DNA from: Flavobacterium ginsenosidimutans
GTDB lineage: Bacteria > Bacteroidota > Bacteroidia > Flavobacteriales > Flavobacteriaceae
Direction: 5' to 3'
DNA length: 64,000 nucleotides
Assembly (NCBI RefSeq): GCF_003254625.1
Contig: NZ_QJRJ01000080.1
Span: 372,001-436,000 of the forward strand
The notes under the pieces were generated by a model that saw only the letters and a list, made by a program, of their open reading frames with translations, had not been told where the DNA came from and searched no databases. Shown piece by piece: positions 27,111 through 35,792 of this stretch. Within the stretch, counting starts at the first letter, position 1. Each line of letters starts with the position of its first letter. A program made the translations under genes and the position numbers.

Positions 27111-28457
27111 ATGACTACTCTAAACGAACTGAATGCTATATCGCCAATTGACGGAAGATATAGAAATAAAACTCAAAATTTAGCCCCTTTTTTCTCTGAA
27201 GAAGCTTTAATTAAATATCGCGTTTTAGTTGAAGTGGAATACTTCATTGCATTATGCCAAATTCCATTGCCACAATTAAAAGGCATTGATTCAAGTTTAT
27301 TTGAAAGCTTGAGAAATATCTACAAAAATTTCTCAACAGAAGATGCGCTTTGGATTAAAGAAACAGAAAAAGTAACCAATCACGACGTAAAAGCGGTTGA
27401 ATACTTTATTAAAGATGCTTTTGAAAAATTAGGTCTATCTCAATACAAAGAGTTCATTCACTTCGGATTAACGTCTCAAGATATTAATAATACTGCAATT
27501 CCGCTTTCTACAAAAGAAGCGTTTGAGCAAGTTTATATGCCAACTTTAATTGCTGTAATTGCAAAACTAAAAGAGTTAAGCACAGAATGGAAAGACATTC
27601 CAATGCTTGCTCGTACGCACGGACAGCCAGCCTCTCCTACTCGTTTAGGAAAAGAAATTTTGGTGTTTGTTGAGCGTTTAGAAGAGCAAATGCGTTTGTT
27701 GTTCAATATTCCGTTTGCTGCTAAATTTGGTGGAGCAACAGGAAACTTTAACGCGCATCACGTAGCGTATCCACAGATTGACTGGAAACAATTTGGAAAC
27801 AAATTTGTTGAAACAGATCTTGGTTTAAAACATTCTTTTCCAACAACTCAAATTGAGCATTACGATCATTTTGCTGCTTTTTTTGATGCTTTAAAAAGAA
27901 TCAACACCATTATCATCGATTTAGATCGTGACATTTGGACGTATGTTTCGATGGATTATTTCAAACAAAAAATCAAAGCTGGAGAAATTGGTTCTTCTGC
28001 AATGCCACATAAAGTAAACCCAATTGATTTTGAAAACTCTGAAGGAAACTTAGGAATTGCAAATGCTATTTTCGAGCATTTAGCAGCTAAACTTCCAATT
28101 TCAAGATTACAGCGTGACTTAACTGACAGTACTGTTTTACGTAATGTTGGTGTTCCTTTCGGACATACAATTATCGCTTTTGAAGCTACTCTTAAAGGTT
28201 TGAATAAATTACTTTTAAACGAAGGTAAATTTGCTGAAGATTTAGAGAAAAACTGGGCAGTTGTGGCTGAAGCTATTCAGACTATTTTACGCCGCGAAGC
28301 TTATCCAAATCCGTACGAAGCTTTAAAAGGTTTAACAAGAACTAACGAAGCTATCGACAAAAATGCGATTCATAATTTCATTGCAACTTTAGAAGTTTCA
28401 GATTCTGTTAGAGCAGAATTATTAGCTATAACTCCTAGCAATTACACAGGAATTTAA
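27111..28457 (+). CDS. purB: Adenylosuccinate lyase
   Basis: 448 aa. Fumarase/aspartase superfamily signature GSSAMPHKVNPIDFENSEGN (about 300-319, catalytic Ser loop), catalytic His region ARTHGQPASPTRLGKE and TNHDVKAVEYF (substrate binding) are all present. It acts twice in purine synthesis: on SAICAR and on adenylosuccinate. The N-terminus LNAISPIDGRY is typical of the PurB branch. Own promoter and a good terminator (28481-28512). Confidence 0.97.
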   Translation: MTTLNELNAISPIDGRYRNKTQNLAPFFSEEALIKYRVLVEVEYFIALCQIPLPQLKGIDSSLFESLRNIYKNFSTEDALWIKETEKVTNHDVKAVEYFIKDAFEKLGLSQYKEFIHFGLTSQDINNTAIPLSTKEAFEQVYMPTLIAVIAKLKELSTEWKDIPMLARTHGQPASPTRLGKEILVFVERLEEQMRLLFNIPFAAKFGGATGNFNAHHVAYPQIDWKQFGNKFVETDLGLKHSFPTTQIEHYDHFAAFFDALKRINTIIIDLDRDIWTYVSMDYFKQKIKAGEIGSSAMPHKVNPIDFENSEGNLGIANAIFEHLAAKLPISRLQRDLTDSTVLRNVGVPFGHTIIAFEATLKGLNKLLLNEGKFAEDLEKNWAVVAEAIQTILRREAYPNPYEALKGLTRTNEAIDKNAIHNFIATLEVSDSVRAELLAITPSNYTGI

Positions 28458-28480
28458 GAAAAACTCCAAATATTTTATCA

Positions 28481-28512
28481 AAAAAAGCTATCTTTATCGA
28501 GATAGCTTTTTT
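28481..28512 (+). terminator. Rho-independent terminator after purB
   Basis: 13-bp stem AAAAAAGCTATCT / AGATAGCTTTTTT, loop TTATCG. Confidence 0.92.
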
Positions 28513-28673
28513 TATTTAACCCGGAGTAGTCCAGATTACTTCACTTAACTTATTTTCGTTGGAGTTCAGTGAATTACATTTTAAAAAAGTCTTTTCGTAC
28601 AAAAAACCAGATTTTGAACAAAGACTTTAAATGAAAAGCTGGATCAAGCTCCACGAAAACTAAAATACCACCT

Positions 28674-30911
28674 ATGATTGCATTAAGCGCCGCTGCTGAA
28701 AGTACACACCATTTACAACCTTTAATTAGTGATTTAGGATTAATCCTGATGACTGCTGGAATTGCCGTTCTAATATTTAAAAAAATGAAACAGCCTCTGG
28801 TTTTAGGCTACCTAATCGCAGGATTTTTGGCTGGAAACCATTTTGATTTTTTCCCATCTATAACCGACATGAAAAGTGTGGAAGTTTGGGCAGAAATTGG
28901 GGTTATATTTTTACTTTTTAGTTTAGGACTCGAATTCAGTTTTAAAAAATTAATGAAGGTTGGAGGGACTTCATCTGTCACCGCTATAACCCAGATTTTG
29001 TTTATGACTGTAATTGGTTATGCGGTTGGACAATGGATGGGCTGGGGAAAAATGGACAGTATTTTCTTGGGAGCAACACTTTCAATTTCATCCACAACTA
29101 TTATTATCAGAGCTTTTGATGAATTGGGAGTCAAAGGAAAAAAGTTCGTTGGAATTGTTTTTGGTGCTTTAATTGTTGAAGATATTGTTGCTATTTTAAT
29201 GCTTGTTTTACTGTCAACTATTGCAGTAAGCGATCAAGTTTCTGGTACAGAATTACTGCAATCTGTCTTAAAACTAGTTTTCTTTTTAATTATTTGGTTT
29301 TTGGGCGGAATTTTTATTATTCCAACTATTTTCAAAAAAGCAAAACATCTCTTAACTGACGAGATGCTGCTGATTATCTCATTAGCATTATGTCTAATGA
29401 TGGTAATTTTTGCTGCAAATGTTGGATTTTCTCCAGCTTTAGGCGCTTTTATCATGGGATCTATTATTGCTGAAACCACAATGGCAGAAAAAATCGAACA
29501 TTTAATTCAGCCTGTAAAAGATTTTTTTGGTGCCGTTTTCTTTGTATCGGTAGGAATGTTAATTAATCCCGTAACTTTGGTTAATTATGCACTTCCAGTG
29601 GCTATAATTACACTATTGACTATATTCGGAAAAGCATTCAGTTCTTCGATTGGAGCTTTAATTTCTGGTCAGCCTTTAAAACAATCTGTTCAAACCGGAA
29701 TGAGTTTGGCGCAAATTGGTGAGTTCTCGTTTATTATTGCAACACTTGGGATGACCTTAAAAGTTACCAGTGATTTCTTATATCCAATTATCGTTGCTGT
29801 ATCTGCAATTACCACTTTTACAACTCCGTTTTTAATTAAATATTCAGAACGTTTTGCTTTCTTTTTAGAATCCAAAATGCCTAAAAGATGGGTTAAAAAT
29901 ATAAACCGTTATAGTGTCAACGCACAGGCAATTAAATCGGTAAGTACTTGGCAGATTGTCCTTCGTTCTTCAATCACACAAATTATTCTTCATACCATAA
30001 TTATCACGGCAATTATTTTATTGTCTTCTAAATTTGTTGCTCCTTTAGTTGCAGACACTAGATTTGGAAATACTTTAGCAGCTTTACTAACTTTAGTTGT
30101 TATAGCACCTTTTTTATGGGCGCTTTCATTACGTCGTGTAAAAGTCGAAGAAGTTGAAATACTGTGGGAAGAACGTAAATATCGTGGGGCATTATTAATG
30201 CTAATCCTGATTAGAATGAGTCTTGGTTTATTCTTTGTCGGATTCTTGTTAAATATTTTCTTCTCTCCTTTGGTTGCTTTCGTCGCGCTTATTATTGCAA
30301 TAGGAGCTTACCAGATTTTCCCTAAAAAATTAAACGAGCAATATCATAAAATCGAAAATCACTTTCTAAAAAACCTCAACGATCGCGAAAACAAAAAAAT
30401 CGACAGAAGATATGCCAATTTAATGCCGTGGGATGGACATATGTCTTTCTTCGAAATTAAAAAAGAATCAAACTTAGTTGGACAGACTTTACAGGAACTC
30501 AAAATTCGTGAGCAATTAGGAATTAATATCGCTTACATCAAACGTGGAGAAGTAACGATTCCAATTCCGACCAAAACTGAACGTTTGTTTCCTGGCGATG
30601 AAATTTGTGTAATTGGAACCGATGCTCAAATTACAGAATTCACAAAATTCTTAACTCAAAATGAAACAGAACCACCTGTAAAAGTAGAAGAAACTGATAT
30701 TGTATTACGCCAAATGGAAGTTTCTCAAGACGAATTTATTCAAAAAAGCATCGGACAATTTAGAACCAAAACCGACGGAATGGTAGTTGGTATCGAGCGA
30801 AATGGAAATCGTATTTTAAATCCCGAATCTAGCTTAATATTAGAGAAAAATGATATTCTCTGGGTTGTAGGAGATAAAAAAAGGATGAATGCTTTGTTGG
30901 CAGCGAAATAA
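28674..30911 (+). CDS. CPA2-family cation:proton antiporter with C-terminal RCK-type domains (KefB/YbaL-like)
   Basis: 745 aa. Residues 15-390 hold about 12 membrane helices with CPA2 motifs (PLVLGYLIAGFLAGNHFDFF, SLGLEFSFKKL, FSPALGAFIMGSIIAETTMA). A further set of helices at about 430-560 follows. The soluble end has two TrkA-C/RCK_C-like domains (GDEICVIGTDAQITEF and NDILWVVGDKKRMNALL), and no complete TrkA-N nucleotide domain is seen. It exchanges K+ or Na+ for protons at the inner membrane and is probably gated through its C-terminal domains. Single gene, convergent with the peroxiredoxin gene. Confidence 0.9.
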   Translation: MIALSAAAESTHHLQPLISDLGLILMTAGIAVLIFKKMKQPLVLGYLIAGFLAGNHFDFFPSITDMKSVEVWAEIGVIFLLFSLGLEFSFKKLMKVGGTSSVTAITQILFMTVIGYAVGQWMGWGKMDSIFLGATLSISSTTIIIRAFDELGVKGKKFVGIVFGALIVEDIVAILMLVLLSTIAVSDQVSGTELLQSVLKLVFFLIIWFLGGIFIIPTIFKKAKHLLTDEMLLIISLALCLMMVIFAANVGFSPALGAFIMGSIIAETTMAEKIEHLIQPVKDFFGAVFFVSVGMLINPVTLVNYALPVAIITLLTIFGKAFSSSIGALISGQPLKQSVQTGMSLAQIGEFSFIIATLGMTLKVTSDFLYPIIVAVSAITTFTTPFLIKYSERFAFFLESKMPKRWVKNINRYSVNAQAIKSVSTWQIVLRSSITQIILHTIIITAIILLSSKFVAPLVADTRFGNTLAALLTLVVIAPFLWALSLRRVKVEEVEILWEERKYRGALLMLILIRMSLGLFFVGFLLNIFFSPLVAFVALIIAIGAYQIFPKKLNEQYHKIENHFLKNLNDRENKKIDRRYANLMPWDGHMSFFEIKKESNLVGQTLQELKIREQLGINIAYIKRGEVTIPIPTKTERLFPGDEICVIGTDAQITEFTKFLTQNETEPPVKVEETDIVLRQMEVSQDEFIQKSIGQFRTKTDGMVVGIERNGNRILNPESSLILEKNDILWVVGDKKRMNALLAAK

Positions 30912-31076
30912 GTTCCTAAGTTTCTGAGATGCTAAGATTCTAAGTTTTTATCTTGCCTCTTTTTAAACTTTAGTAAAAATAAAGCGCTAAGATTTCATAA
31001 TGAAATCTTAGCGCTTTTATATTAATTATTTTGAAAAACTAAGAATCTTAGCATCTCAGAAACTTAGAAACTCAGA
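30911..31076. repeat. Class-B inverted pair enclosing a terminator
   Basis: Left arm 30911-30948 (CTAAGTTTCTGAGATGCTAAG words) and right arm 31034-31076 in inverse orientation (CTTAGCATCTCAGAAACTTAG). The 85-nt interior holds a perfect 17-bp stem terminator (30981-31018). Same layout as the class-A pair at 23.1 kb but a different word. Confidence 0.82.
30981..31018. terminator. Bidirectional terminator, antiporter/peroxiredoxin
   Basis: Perfect 17-bp stem AAAGCGCTAAGATTTCA (30981-30997) with three-base loop, T/A-rich flanks on both sides, between convergent genes. Confidence 0.92.
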
Positions 31077-31079
31077 ATA

Positions 31080-31718
31080 TTATTTATTCGGTTGCGGTGT
31101 CAAACGTAAATAAGGTTTGATAGGCGTATGTCCTTTTGGGAATTTAGCTGGGATGTCGCTGTCTGGAATTGCTGGTGCAATTACTACATCTTCTCCATCT
31201 TTCCAGTTTGCAGGAGTTGCAACGCTGTAATTTGCTGTTAATTGCAAACTGTCAATTACACGAAGTAATTCATCGAAATTTCTTCCTGTCGAAGCTGGAT
31301 ATGTTAAAGTCAATTTGATTTTTTTATCTGGTCCGATAACAAAAACAGAACGCACTGTAAATTTGTCACTCGCATTTGGATGAAGCATATCGTAAAGATT
31401 TGCTACTTTTTTATCCTCATCAGCAATAATTGGGAAATTTACCTCTGTATTTTGAGTTTCGTTGATATCTTTAATCCACTCTTTGTGAGAATCCAAACCG
31501 TCTACACTCAAAGCAATAACCTTAGTATTTCTTTTTTTGAATTCTGGAACATAGTTCGCTACAGTTCCTAATTCAGTTGTACAAACCGGAGTAAAATCTG
31601 CTGGATGCGAGAATAAAACACCCCACGAATCTCCTAACCATTCGTGAAAATTAATTGGTCCTTGCGTAGTTTCTGCCTGAAAATCTGGAGCTATATCGCC
31701 TAATCTTAATGTTGACAT
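31080..31718 (-). CDS. 1-Cys (Prx6-type) peroxiredoxin
   Basis: 212 aa. Peroxidatic Cys46 in FSHPADFTPVCTTELG. The extended C-terminal domain (WKDGEDVVIAPAIPDSDIPA, PKGHTPIKPYLRLTPQP) is the Prx6 type. No second cysteine sits at the usual resolving position, so a partner thiol is needed for recycling. It reduces peroxides in the cytoplasm. Single gene. Confidence 0.95.
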   Translation of the reverse strand: MSTLRLGDIAPDFQAETTQGPINFHEWLGDSWGVLFSHPADFTPVCTTELGTVANYVPEFKKRNTKVIALSVDGLDSHKEWIKDINETQNTEVNFPIIADEDKKVANLYDMLHPNASDKFTVRSVFVIGPDKKIKLTLTYPASTGRNFDELLRVIDSLQLTANYSVATPANWKDGEDVVIAPAIPDSDIPAKFPKGHTPIKPYLRLTPQPNK

Positions 31719-31830
31719 AATTTATCATTTTTAGTTCATCTAAAATTAATTAAAAAATGTATTTAGAAAACATTCAAAAGGTAAAAAAAAGTTAAAATTC
31801 TACTTTGTCGATATAATTAGTATTTTACTT

Positions 31831-32742
31831 CTAAATAAAGCTCAAAACAAAATACCAGAAAGCAAGTGTAATGAAGGAAATTGGAATTCCGAAACCAATC
31901 ATCATACTGCTTAATTTTGGTTTTAATCCGTAAGTTGAGGCTAGGATTGCGCCTGTAATCATAGGAGCCATAGCGGTTTCCATTATGGTAATTTTTATTG
32001 CTTCAGAATGCTGATTAAAAATAAAAACATAAAGCACGAAAATTATAAAAGGAATTAAAAGCAATTTAAAAAAAAGTCCTAGTCGCAAAAATTTCCAATG
32101 TTGGCTTTTTCTATCAAAAGTCAATTGCAAACCAACAGAGAGTAAAGCTAAAGGTGTAACCAGACTTCCAATTTTCAATAAAACAAATTGAAAATTCTCA
32201 TTTAAATTGTAATCAAAAACATTCATTAAACAAGCCAAAACGAACATTAGAAATGGCGGAAACAAAATGATCTTTTTGAAAATCCCTAAAGCATTTGGGT
32301 TTCCTTTAGAATAAAAAGCTGCAGTAAAAACCCCTAAAGTAGAAACCACAACAAAAGTTCCTGGCTGATCAACTAAAACGGCAGTTTCTAAACCTTTCTT
32401 TCCAAACAAAGCTTCAATAATTGGATAACCCAAAAAAGAACTATTACTTAATCCTGCTGTCAAAATCAGACATCCAATCAATTTGTTCGACCAACCATTT
32501 CTTCTTCCTAAAAAATGAAAAAAGATAAAAGCCAGAATATAAGTAATCCACCCCGCTCCTATTGGAAACAATAATTCACTGCTCCATTTTATCTTCGGAA
32601 TGTGATACAAAGTAATCGCAGGAAGGCAAAAATAAATGACAATTTTATTGAGCGTCTTATAAATATGAGTAGGAAATTGTTTTACTCGCTGTAAAATTAA
32701 TCCGAGTGAAAGAAAGAGAAATATTAGAAGGAAGTTGTTCAT
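31831..32742 (-). CDS. AEC-family (auxin efflux carrier-like) membrane transporter
   Basis: 303 aa with about ten hydrophobic helices across the length (FLLIFLFLSLGLILQRV at the start, FGIPISFITLAFWYFVLSF at the end). GLSNSSFLGYPIIEALFG and the broken helix TAMAPMITGAILASTYGL are typical of AEC carriers, which move organic acids or amino acids. Substrate unknown. The start region 32743-33051 is rich in class-C repeats. Confidence 0.9.
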   Translation of the reverse strand: MNNFLLIFLFLSLGLILQRVKQFPTHIYKTLNKIVIYFCLPAITLYHIPKIKWSSELLFPIGAGWITYILAFIFFHFLGRRNGWSNKLIGCLILTAGLSNSSFLGYPIIEALFGKKGLETAVLVDQPGTFVVVSTLGVFTAAFYSKGNPNALGIFKKIILFPPFLMFVLACLMNVFDYNLNENFQFVLLKIGSLVTPLALLSVGLQLTFDRKSQHWKFLRLGLFFKLLLIPFIIFVLYVFIFNQHSEAIKITIMETAMAPMITGAILASTYGLKPKLSSMMIGFGIPISFITLAFWYFVLSFI

Positions 32743-32751
32743 TAATTGGCT

Positions 32752-32985
32752 TTTAGTCCTTAGTAATTAGTCCTTAGTGATTAGTAACTAGTTCTTAGTA
32801 ATTAATCTTTAATTTTTAGTGATATGATTTAGGATCTAAAATTAATGCTTAAAATGCTTTTGTTGTACATTTCAAACTACAAGTAATACTTTTTTTTACT
32901 AATTATTATATAAAAGTAACAATTACGACATATTAAAACCTAAAGACTAATCACTAAGAACTTTTCACTAATTACTAATCACTTA
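32752..32985. repeat. Class-C inverted word repeats in a 309-nt gap
   Basis: Left arm 32752-32822 built from TTAGTAATTAGTCCTTAGTG-like words, right arm 32936-32985 with the inverse (ACTAATCACTAAGAAC, CACTAATTACTAATCAC). About 110 nt of AT-rich DNA between them have no open frame. The rest of the 32743-33051 gap is the Rrf2 promoter. Confidence 0.78.
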
Positions 32986-33005
32986 AAAAATAGTTAAATT
33001 AGTAT

Positions 33006-33048
33006 TTTGTGTTACAAAAAGACGTAAATTTGTAACATATTTTATTAC
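33006..33048 (+). promoter_or_regulatory. Promoter and candidate operator of the Rrf2 gene
   Basis: TAAATTTG (33025-33032) is a good -7 element, with TTTG at 33006-33009 as a possible -33 box (15-nt spacer, slightly short). A perfect inverted repeat TGTTACAAA-N10-TTTGTAACA (33010-33037) overlaps it. GTAACATATTTTATTAC (33032-33048) recurs almost unchanged before the next gene (33482-33498). Probable Rrf2 binding sites giving autoregulation. Confidence 0.65.
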
Positions 33049-33051
33049 AGT

Positions 33052-33459
33052 ATGATTTCAGGTAAATTTGCCATAACAATTCACATTCTTACTCTGCTGC
33101 ATAAATTCCCAAATGATTATTTGTCATCGGAGTTTATTGCGGGAAGTATTAATTTAAATCCTGTTTTGGTTCGAAAAGAAATTGCCAACTTAAAAGCTCA
33201 TCATATCGTAGAAAGCAAAGAAGGAAAAAATGGCGGTACAAAATTGGCAGTAAACGCTGCTGAACTGACTTTAAAACAAATATTCGAAATGACCTTTGAA
33301 ACCATTGGTTTAGGTTTTGCTAAAAATCAACCGAATCCTGATTGCCCTGTTGGGAAAAACATCAATCAGCATTTGGAAAATTTATACAGCGAAATGAATC
33401 AGAAAGTCAGCTTACAGCTGGAAGGTATTTCATTGGAAGATTTTTCGAATCAATTTTAA
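33052..33459 (+). CDS. Rrf2-family transcriptional regulator (YwnA-like)
   Basis: 135 aa. Winged-helix N-terminus with KFAITIHILTLLHKFPNDYL, the recognition segment LNPVLVRKEIANLKAHHIVE, and the wing KEGKNGGTKLAVN. There is a single cysteine (in NPDCPVGKN), so no Fe-S cluster site of three cysteines as in IscR; a thiol-based sensor is possible. It precedes an NmrA-like reductase by 59 nt, the same pairing as B. subtilis ywnA-ywnB. Similar dyads in both promoters suggest that it controls itself and the reductase. Confidence 0.92.
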   Translation: MISGKFAITIHILTLLHKFPNDYLSSEFIAGSINLNPVLVRKEIANLKAHHIVESKEGKNGGTKLAVNAAELTLKQIFEMTFETIGLGFAKNQPNPDCPVGKNINQHLENLYSEMNQKVSLQLEGISLEDFSNQF

Positions 33460-33481
33460 AACTATTTTTTTAACCAAAACT

Positions 33482-33498
33482 GTAACATTTTTTATTAC
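33482..33498 (+). promoter_or_regulatory. Candidate Rrf2 operator before the reductase gene
   Basis: GTAACATTTTTTATTAC differs by one base from 33032-33048 upstream of the regulator gene. Dyad form GTAAY-N7-RTTAC. Confidence 0.6.
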
Positions 33499-33518
33499 TA
33501 AATAAATTTATATATATT

Positions 33519-34160
33519 ATGAAAATTGCACTTATTGGAGCTACAGGATTTGTTGGCTCAGCACTTTTAAATGAATTAGCAGACAGAAAACACGAAATCA
33601 CTGCTATTGCAAGAACTCCAAAAGACACAGCAAACGCAACTTGGGTTGCTGCAGATATTTTTAATGTTGACGCACTGGCAGAAATCTTAAAAGGTCACGA
33701 TGCTGTTGTGAATGCTTATAATCCAGGATGGACAAACCCAAACATTTATGATGACTTTTTAGCTGGTTCAAAAGCGATTCAGGAAGCGGTTAAAAAATCA
33801 GGTGTTAAACGTTTTATTACTATTGGTGGGGCAGGAAGTTTATATGTTGCGCCAGATTTACAAGCAGTTGACACTCCAGATTTTCCAAAAGAAATTTTCC
33901 CTGGCGCAAACGCCGCAAGACATTATTTAAACATCATTAAAGAAGAAAAAGATTTAGACTGGGCATTTTTTAGTCCTGCCTTCGAAATGCACGCTGGAAC
34001 TAAAACTGGCAGAACTGGAAAATATCGTTTAGGATTAGAAAATCCAGTTTTCAATGACGAACAAAGAAGTATTTTATCTGTAGAAGATCTAGCGGTTGTA
34101 ATTGCTGATGAAGTAGAAACTCCAAAACATCATCAAGTTAGATTTACTGCGGGCTACTAA
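33519..34160 (+). CDS. NAD(P)-dependent oxidoreductase, NmrA/atypical SDR family
   Basis: 213 aa. Rossmann motif IGATGFVGSALLNELADRKH (about 5-24), DAVVNAYNPGW, and ITIGGAGSLYVAPDL. It lacks the usual Tyr-x-x-x-Lys pair of classical SDRs, as is common in NmrA-like sensors and reductases. Role probably in redox or electrophile response, judging from its Rrf2 neighbour. It would form a two-gene regulon with that regulator. Confidence 0.9.
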   Translation: MKIALIGATGFVGSALLNELADRKHEITAIARTPKDTANATWVAADIFNVDALAEILKGHDAVVNAYNPGWTNPNIYDDFLAGSKAIQEAVKKSGVKRFITIGGAGSLYVAPDLQAVDTPDFPKEIFPGANAARHYLNIIKEEKDLDWAFFSPAFEMHAGTKTGRTGKYRLGLENPVFNDEQRSILSVEDLAVVIADEVETPKHHQVRFTAGY

Positions 34161-34165
34161 TTTTT

Positions 34166-34279
34166 TTTGCCACGAATTCACGAATTTTCTTTTTAAAATC
34201 TTTACCTAATATTATTCGAATTAATTCGAATAAATAATCTCAAAGATTTTAAAAAGAAAATTCGTGAATTCGTGGCAAA
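34166..34279. repeat. 38-bp perfect inverted repeat with nested palindrome
   Basis: Arms 34166-34203 and 34242-34279 are perfect reverse complements (GCCACGAATTCACGAATTTT and on). The 38-nt loop contains a 22-bp perfect palindrome (34212-34233, centred on AATTAATT). As RNA or extruded DNA it would be a very long hairpin. It lies between co-directional reductase and meaB genes and has no T-run. Confidence 0.9.
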
Positions 34280-34387
34280 CTTTTTTTTACTCCTTTTGAT
34301 AATAACAAATTCGTGTAAATTAGTGATGAACTAACTTTTTGAAACTGTTTTTGTTTTCAGTACTTTTACATTTCTAAAAAGTGCGTT

Positions 34388-35509
34388 TTGTCAAATTCTA
34401 ATAAACAAACTGGCAGTATATCTGAAAAAGCTGGAATTTCACCTCCCGAAATCACCAATATTTCGGCTATAAATCAAATTAAAAACAAACGCAGACAACA
34501 GCCAACTTCTCAGGAATTAATTAATGGTATTTTAGAAGGAAATAGAACTTCTTTAAGTCGTGCTATTACTTTAATAGAAAGTACAAATCCTGATCATTTT
34601 GAAAAAGCTGGCGAAGTTGTTCAAGGTTGTTTAACTCATGCCAATAAATCGATTCGAATTGGTATTACAGGAGTTCCTGGTGTTGGAAAAAGTACTTTTA
34701 TCGAAGCTTTTGGAAAACATCTTACACAATTAGGAAAAAAAGTAGCTGTTTTAGCAGTTGATCCTAGCAGTTCGCTTTCACACGGAAGTATTCTAGGTGA
34801 TAAAACCCGAATGGAAGAATTGGTTAAAGATGAAAATGCTTTTATTCGTCCAAGCGCTTCTGGAGAAACTTTGGGCGGTGTGGCTCGAAAAACCCGAGAA
34901 ACAATTATTCTTTGTGAAGCTGCAGGTTTTGATACTATTATTATCGAAACAGTTGGTGTTGGCCAAAGCGAAACTGCGGTTCATAGCATGGTCGATTTCT
35001 TTTTACTTTTAAAAATTTCTGGCGCAGGCGACGAACTTCAAGGCATCAAACGTGGCATTATGGAAATGGCAGATGCTATTGTCATTAATAAATCGGATGG
35101 CGATAATATAAAAAAAGCCAATCAGGCAAAATTGGAATTTAATCGCGCTTTGCATTTATTTCCTCCAAAAAAATCAAACTGGCAACCCAAAGTGACTACT
35201 TGCAGTTCGCTAACAAAAGACGGCATTCCTGATGTTTGGAATACGATTTCTGAATATTTCGAATTAACCAAAGAAACAGGGTTTTTCGACGAAAAAAGAA
35301 ACGAACAAAACCATTTCTGGATGATGGAAACCATCAATGAACAATTGAAACAAAATTTCTATAATCAGCCTGAAATTATCTCGCTTCTTGAAGAAAGCAA
35401 AAAAGCAGTGCAAAACAATGAAATTTCATCGTTTGCAGCTGCTTCTAGTTTATTAAAATTGTATTTTAATAAAGGTGCAAAGGCTCAAAGTGACAAAGGT
35501 TCAAAGTAG
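34388..35509 (+). CDS. meaB: Methylmalonyl-CoA mutase-associated GTPase MeaB (ArgK/G3E type)
   Basis: 373 aa from a TTG start; no ATG exists in frame before the conserved part, and the N-terminal ISEKAGISPPEITNISAINQ looks native. P-loop GVPGVGKST (95-103), VLAVDPSSSLSHGSILGDKT, IETVGVGQSE and the NKSD guanine motif are intact. It protects and reloads B12-dependent mutases. The last eleven or so residues (GAKAQSDKGSK) are encoded by an intergenic-type word repeat (CAAAGGCTCAAAG words), so the gene end appears to run into a repeat. PduO at 18643 serves the same cofactor. Confidence 0.93.
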   Translation: MSNSNKQTGSISEKAGISPPEITNISAINQIKNKRRQQPTSQELINGILEGNRTSLSRAITLIESTNPDHFEKAGEVVQGCLTHANKSIRIGITGVPGVGKSTFIEAFGKHLTQLGKKVAVLAVDPSSSLSHGSILGDKTRMEELVKDENAFIRPSASGETLGGVARKTRETIILCEAAGFDTIIIETVGVGQSETAVHSMVDFFLLLKISGAGDELQGIKRGIMEMADAIVINKSDGDNIKKANQAKLEFNRALHLFPPKKSNWQPKVTTCSSLTKDGIPDVWNTISEYFELTKETGFFDEKRNEQNHFWMMETINEQLKQNFYNQPEIISLLEESKKAVQNNEISSFAAASSLLKLYFNKGAKAQSDKGSK

Positions 35510-35792
35510 AAAAAAGTAGCTTTGCTCCTTTTAACTTCTCAACAATCTCGATACACAATCTTGTCATTTCGACGAAGGAGAAATCTTCGCGAGTAGCTCC
35601 ACAAAGCATATCAATCTTTGTAGATATAGCAACGGAGATTTCTCCTTCGTCGAAATGACAAATCTGTGATTTTTTTGTTCTGTTTGTCAGTTCACGCAGA
35701 GTCGAGAACCAACAAAGCATTTCAATTCCATTAAAAAAAGAAAAGGTTCAAAGTAAAAAACCTTTGAACCTTTGTAACTGTTGCCTTTGAAC
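35472..35792. repeat. Nested repeats: class-K arms around a 26-bp class-J inverted repeat
   Basis: Outer arms: 35472-35509 (AAAGGTTCAAAG words, inside the 3' end of meaB) and about 35741-35792 (CCTTTGAACCTTTG words). Inner perfect 26-bp inverted repeat at 35561-35586 and 35636-35661 (TTGTCATTTCGACGAAGGAG and on) with a 49-nt spacer. No gene is seen between 35510 and 35792. Confidence 0.88.
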
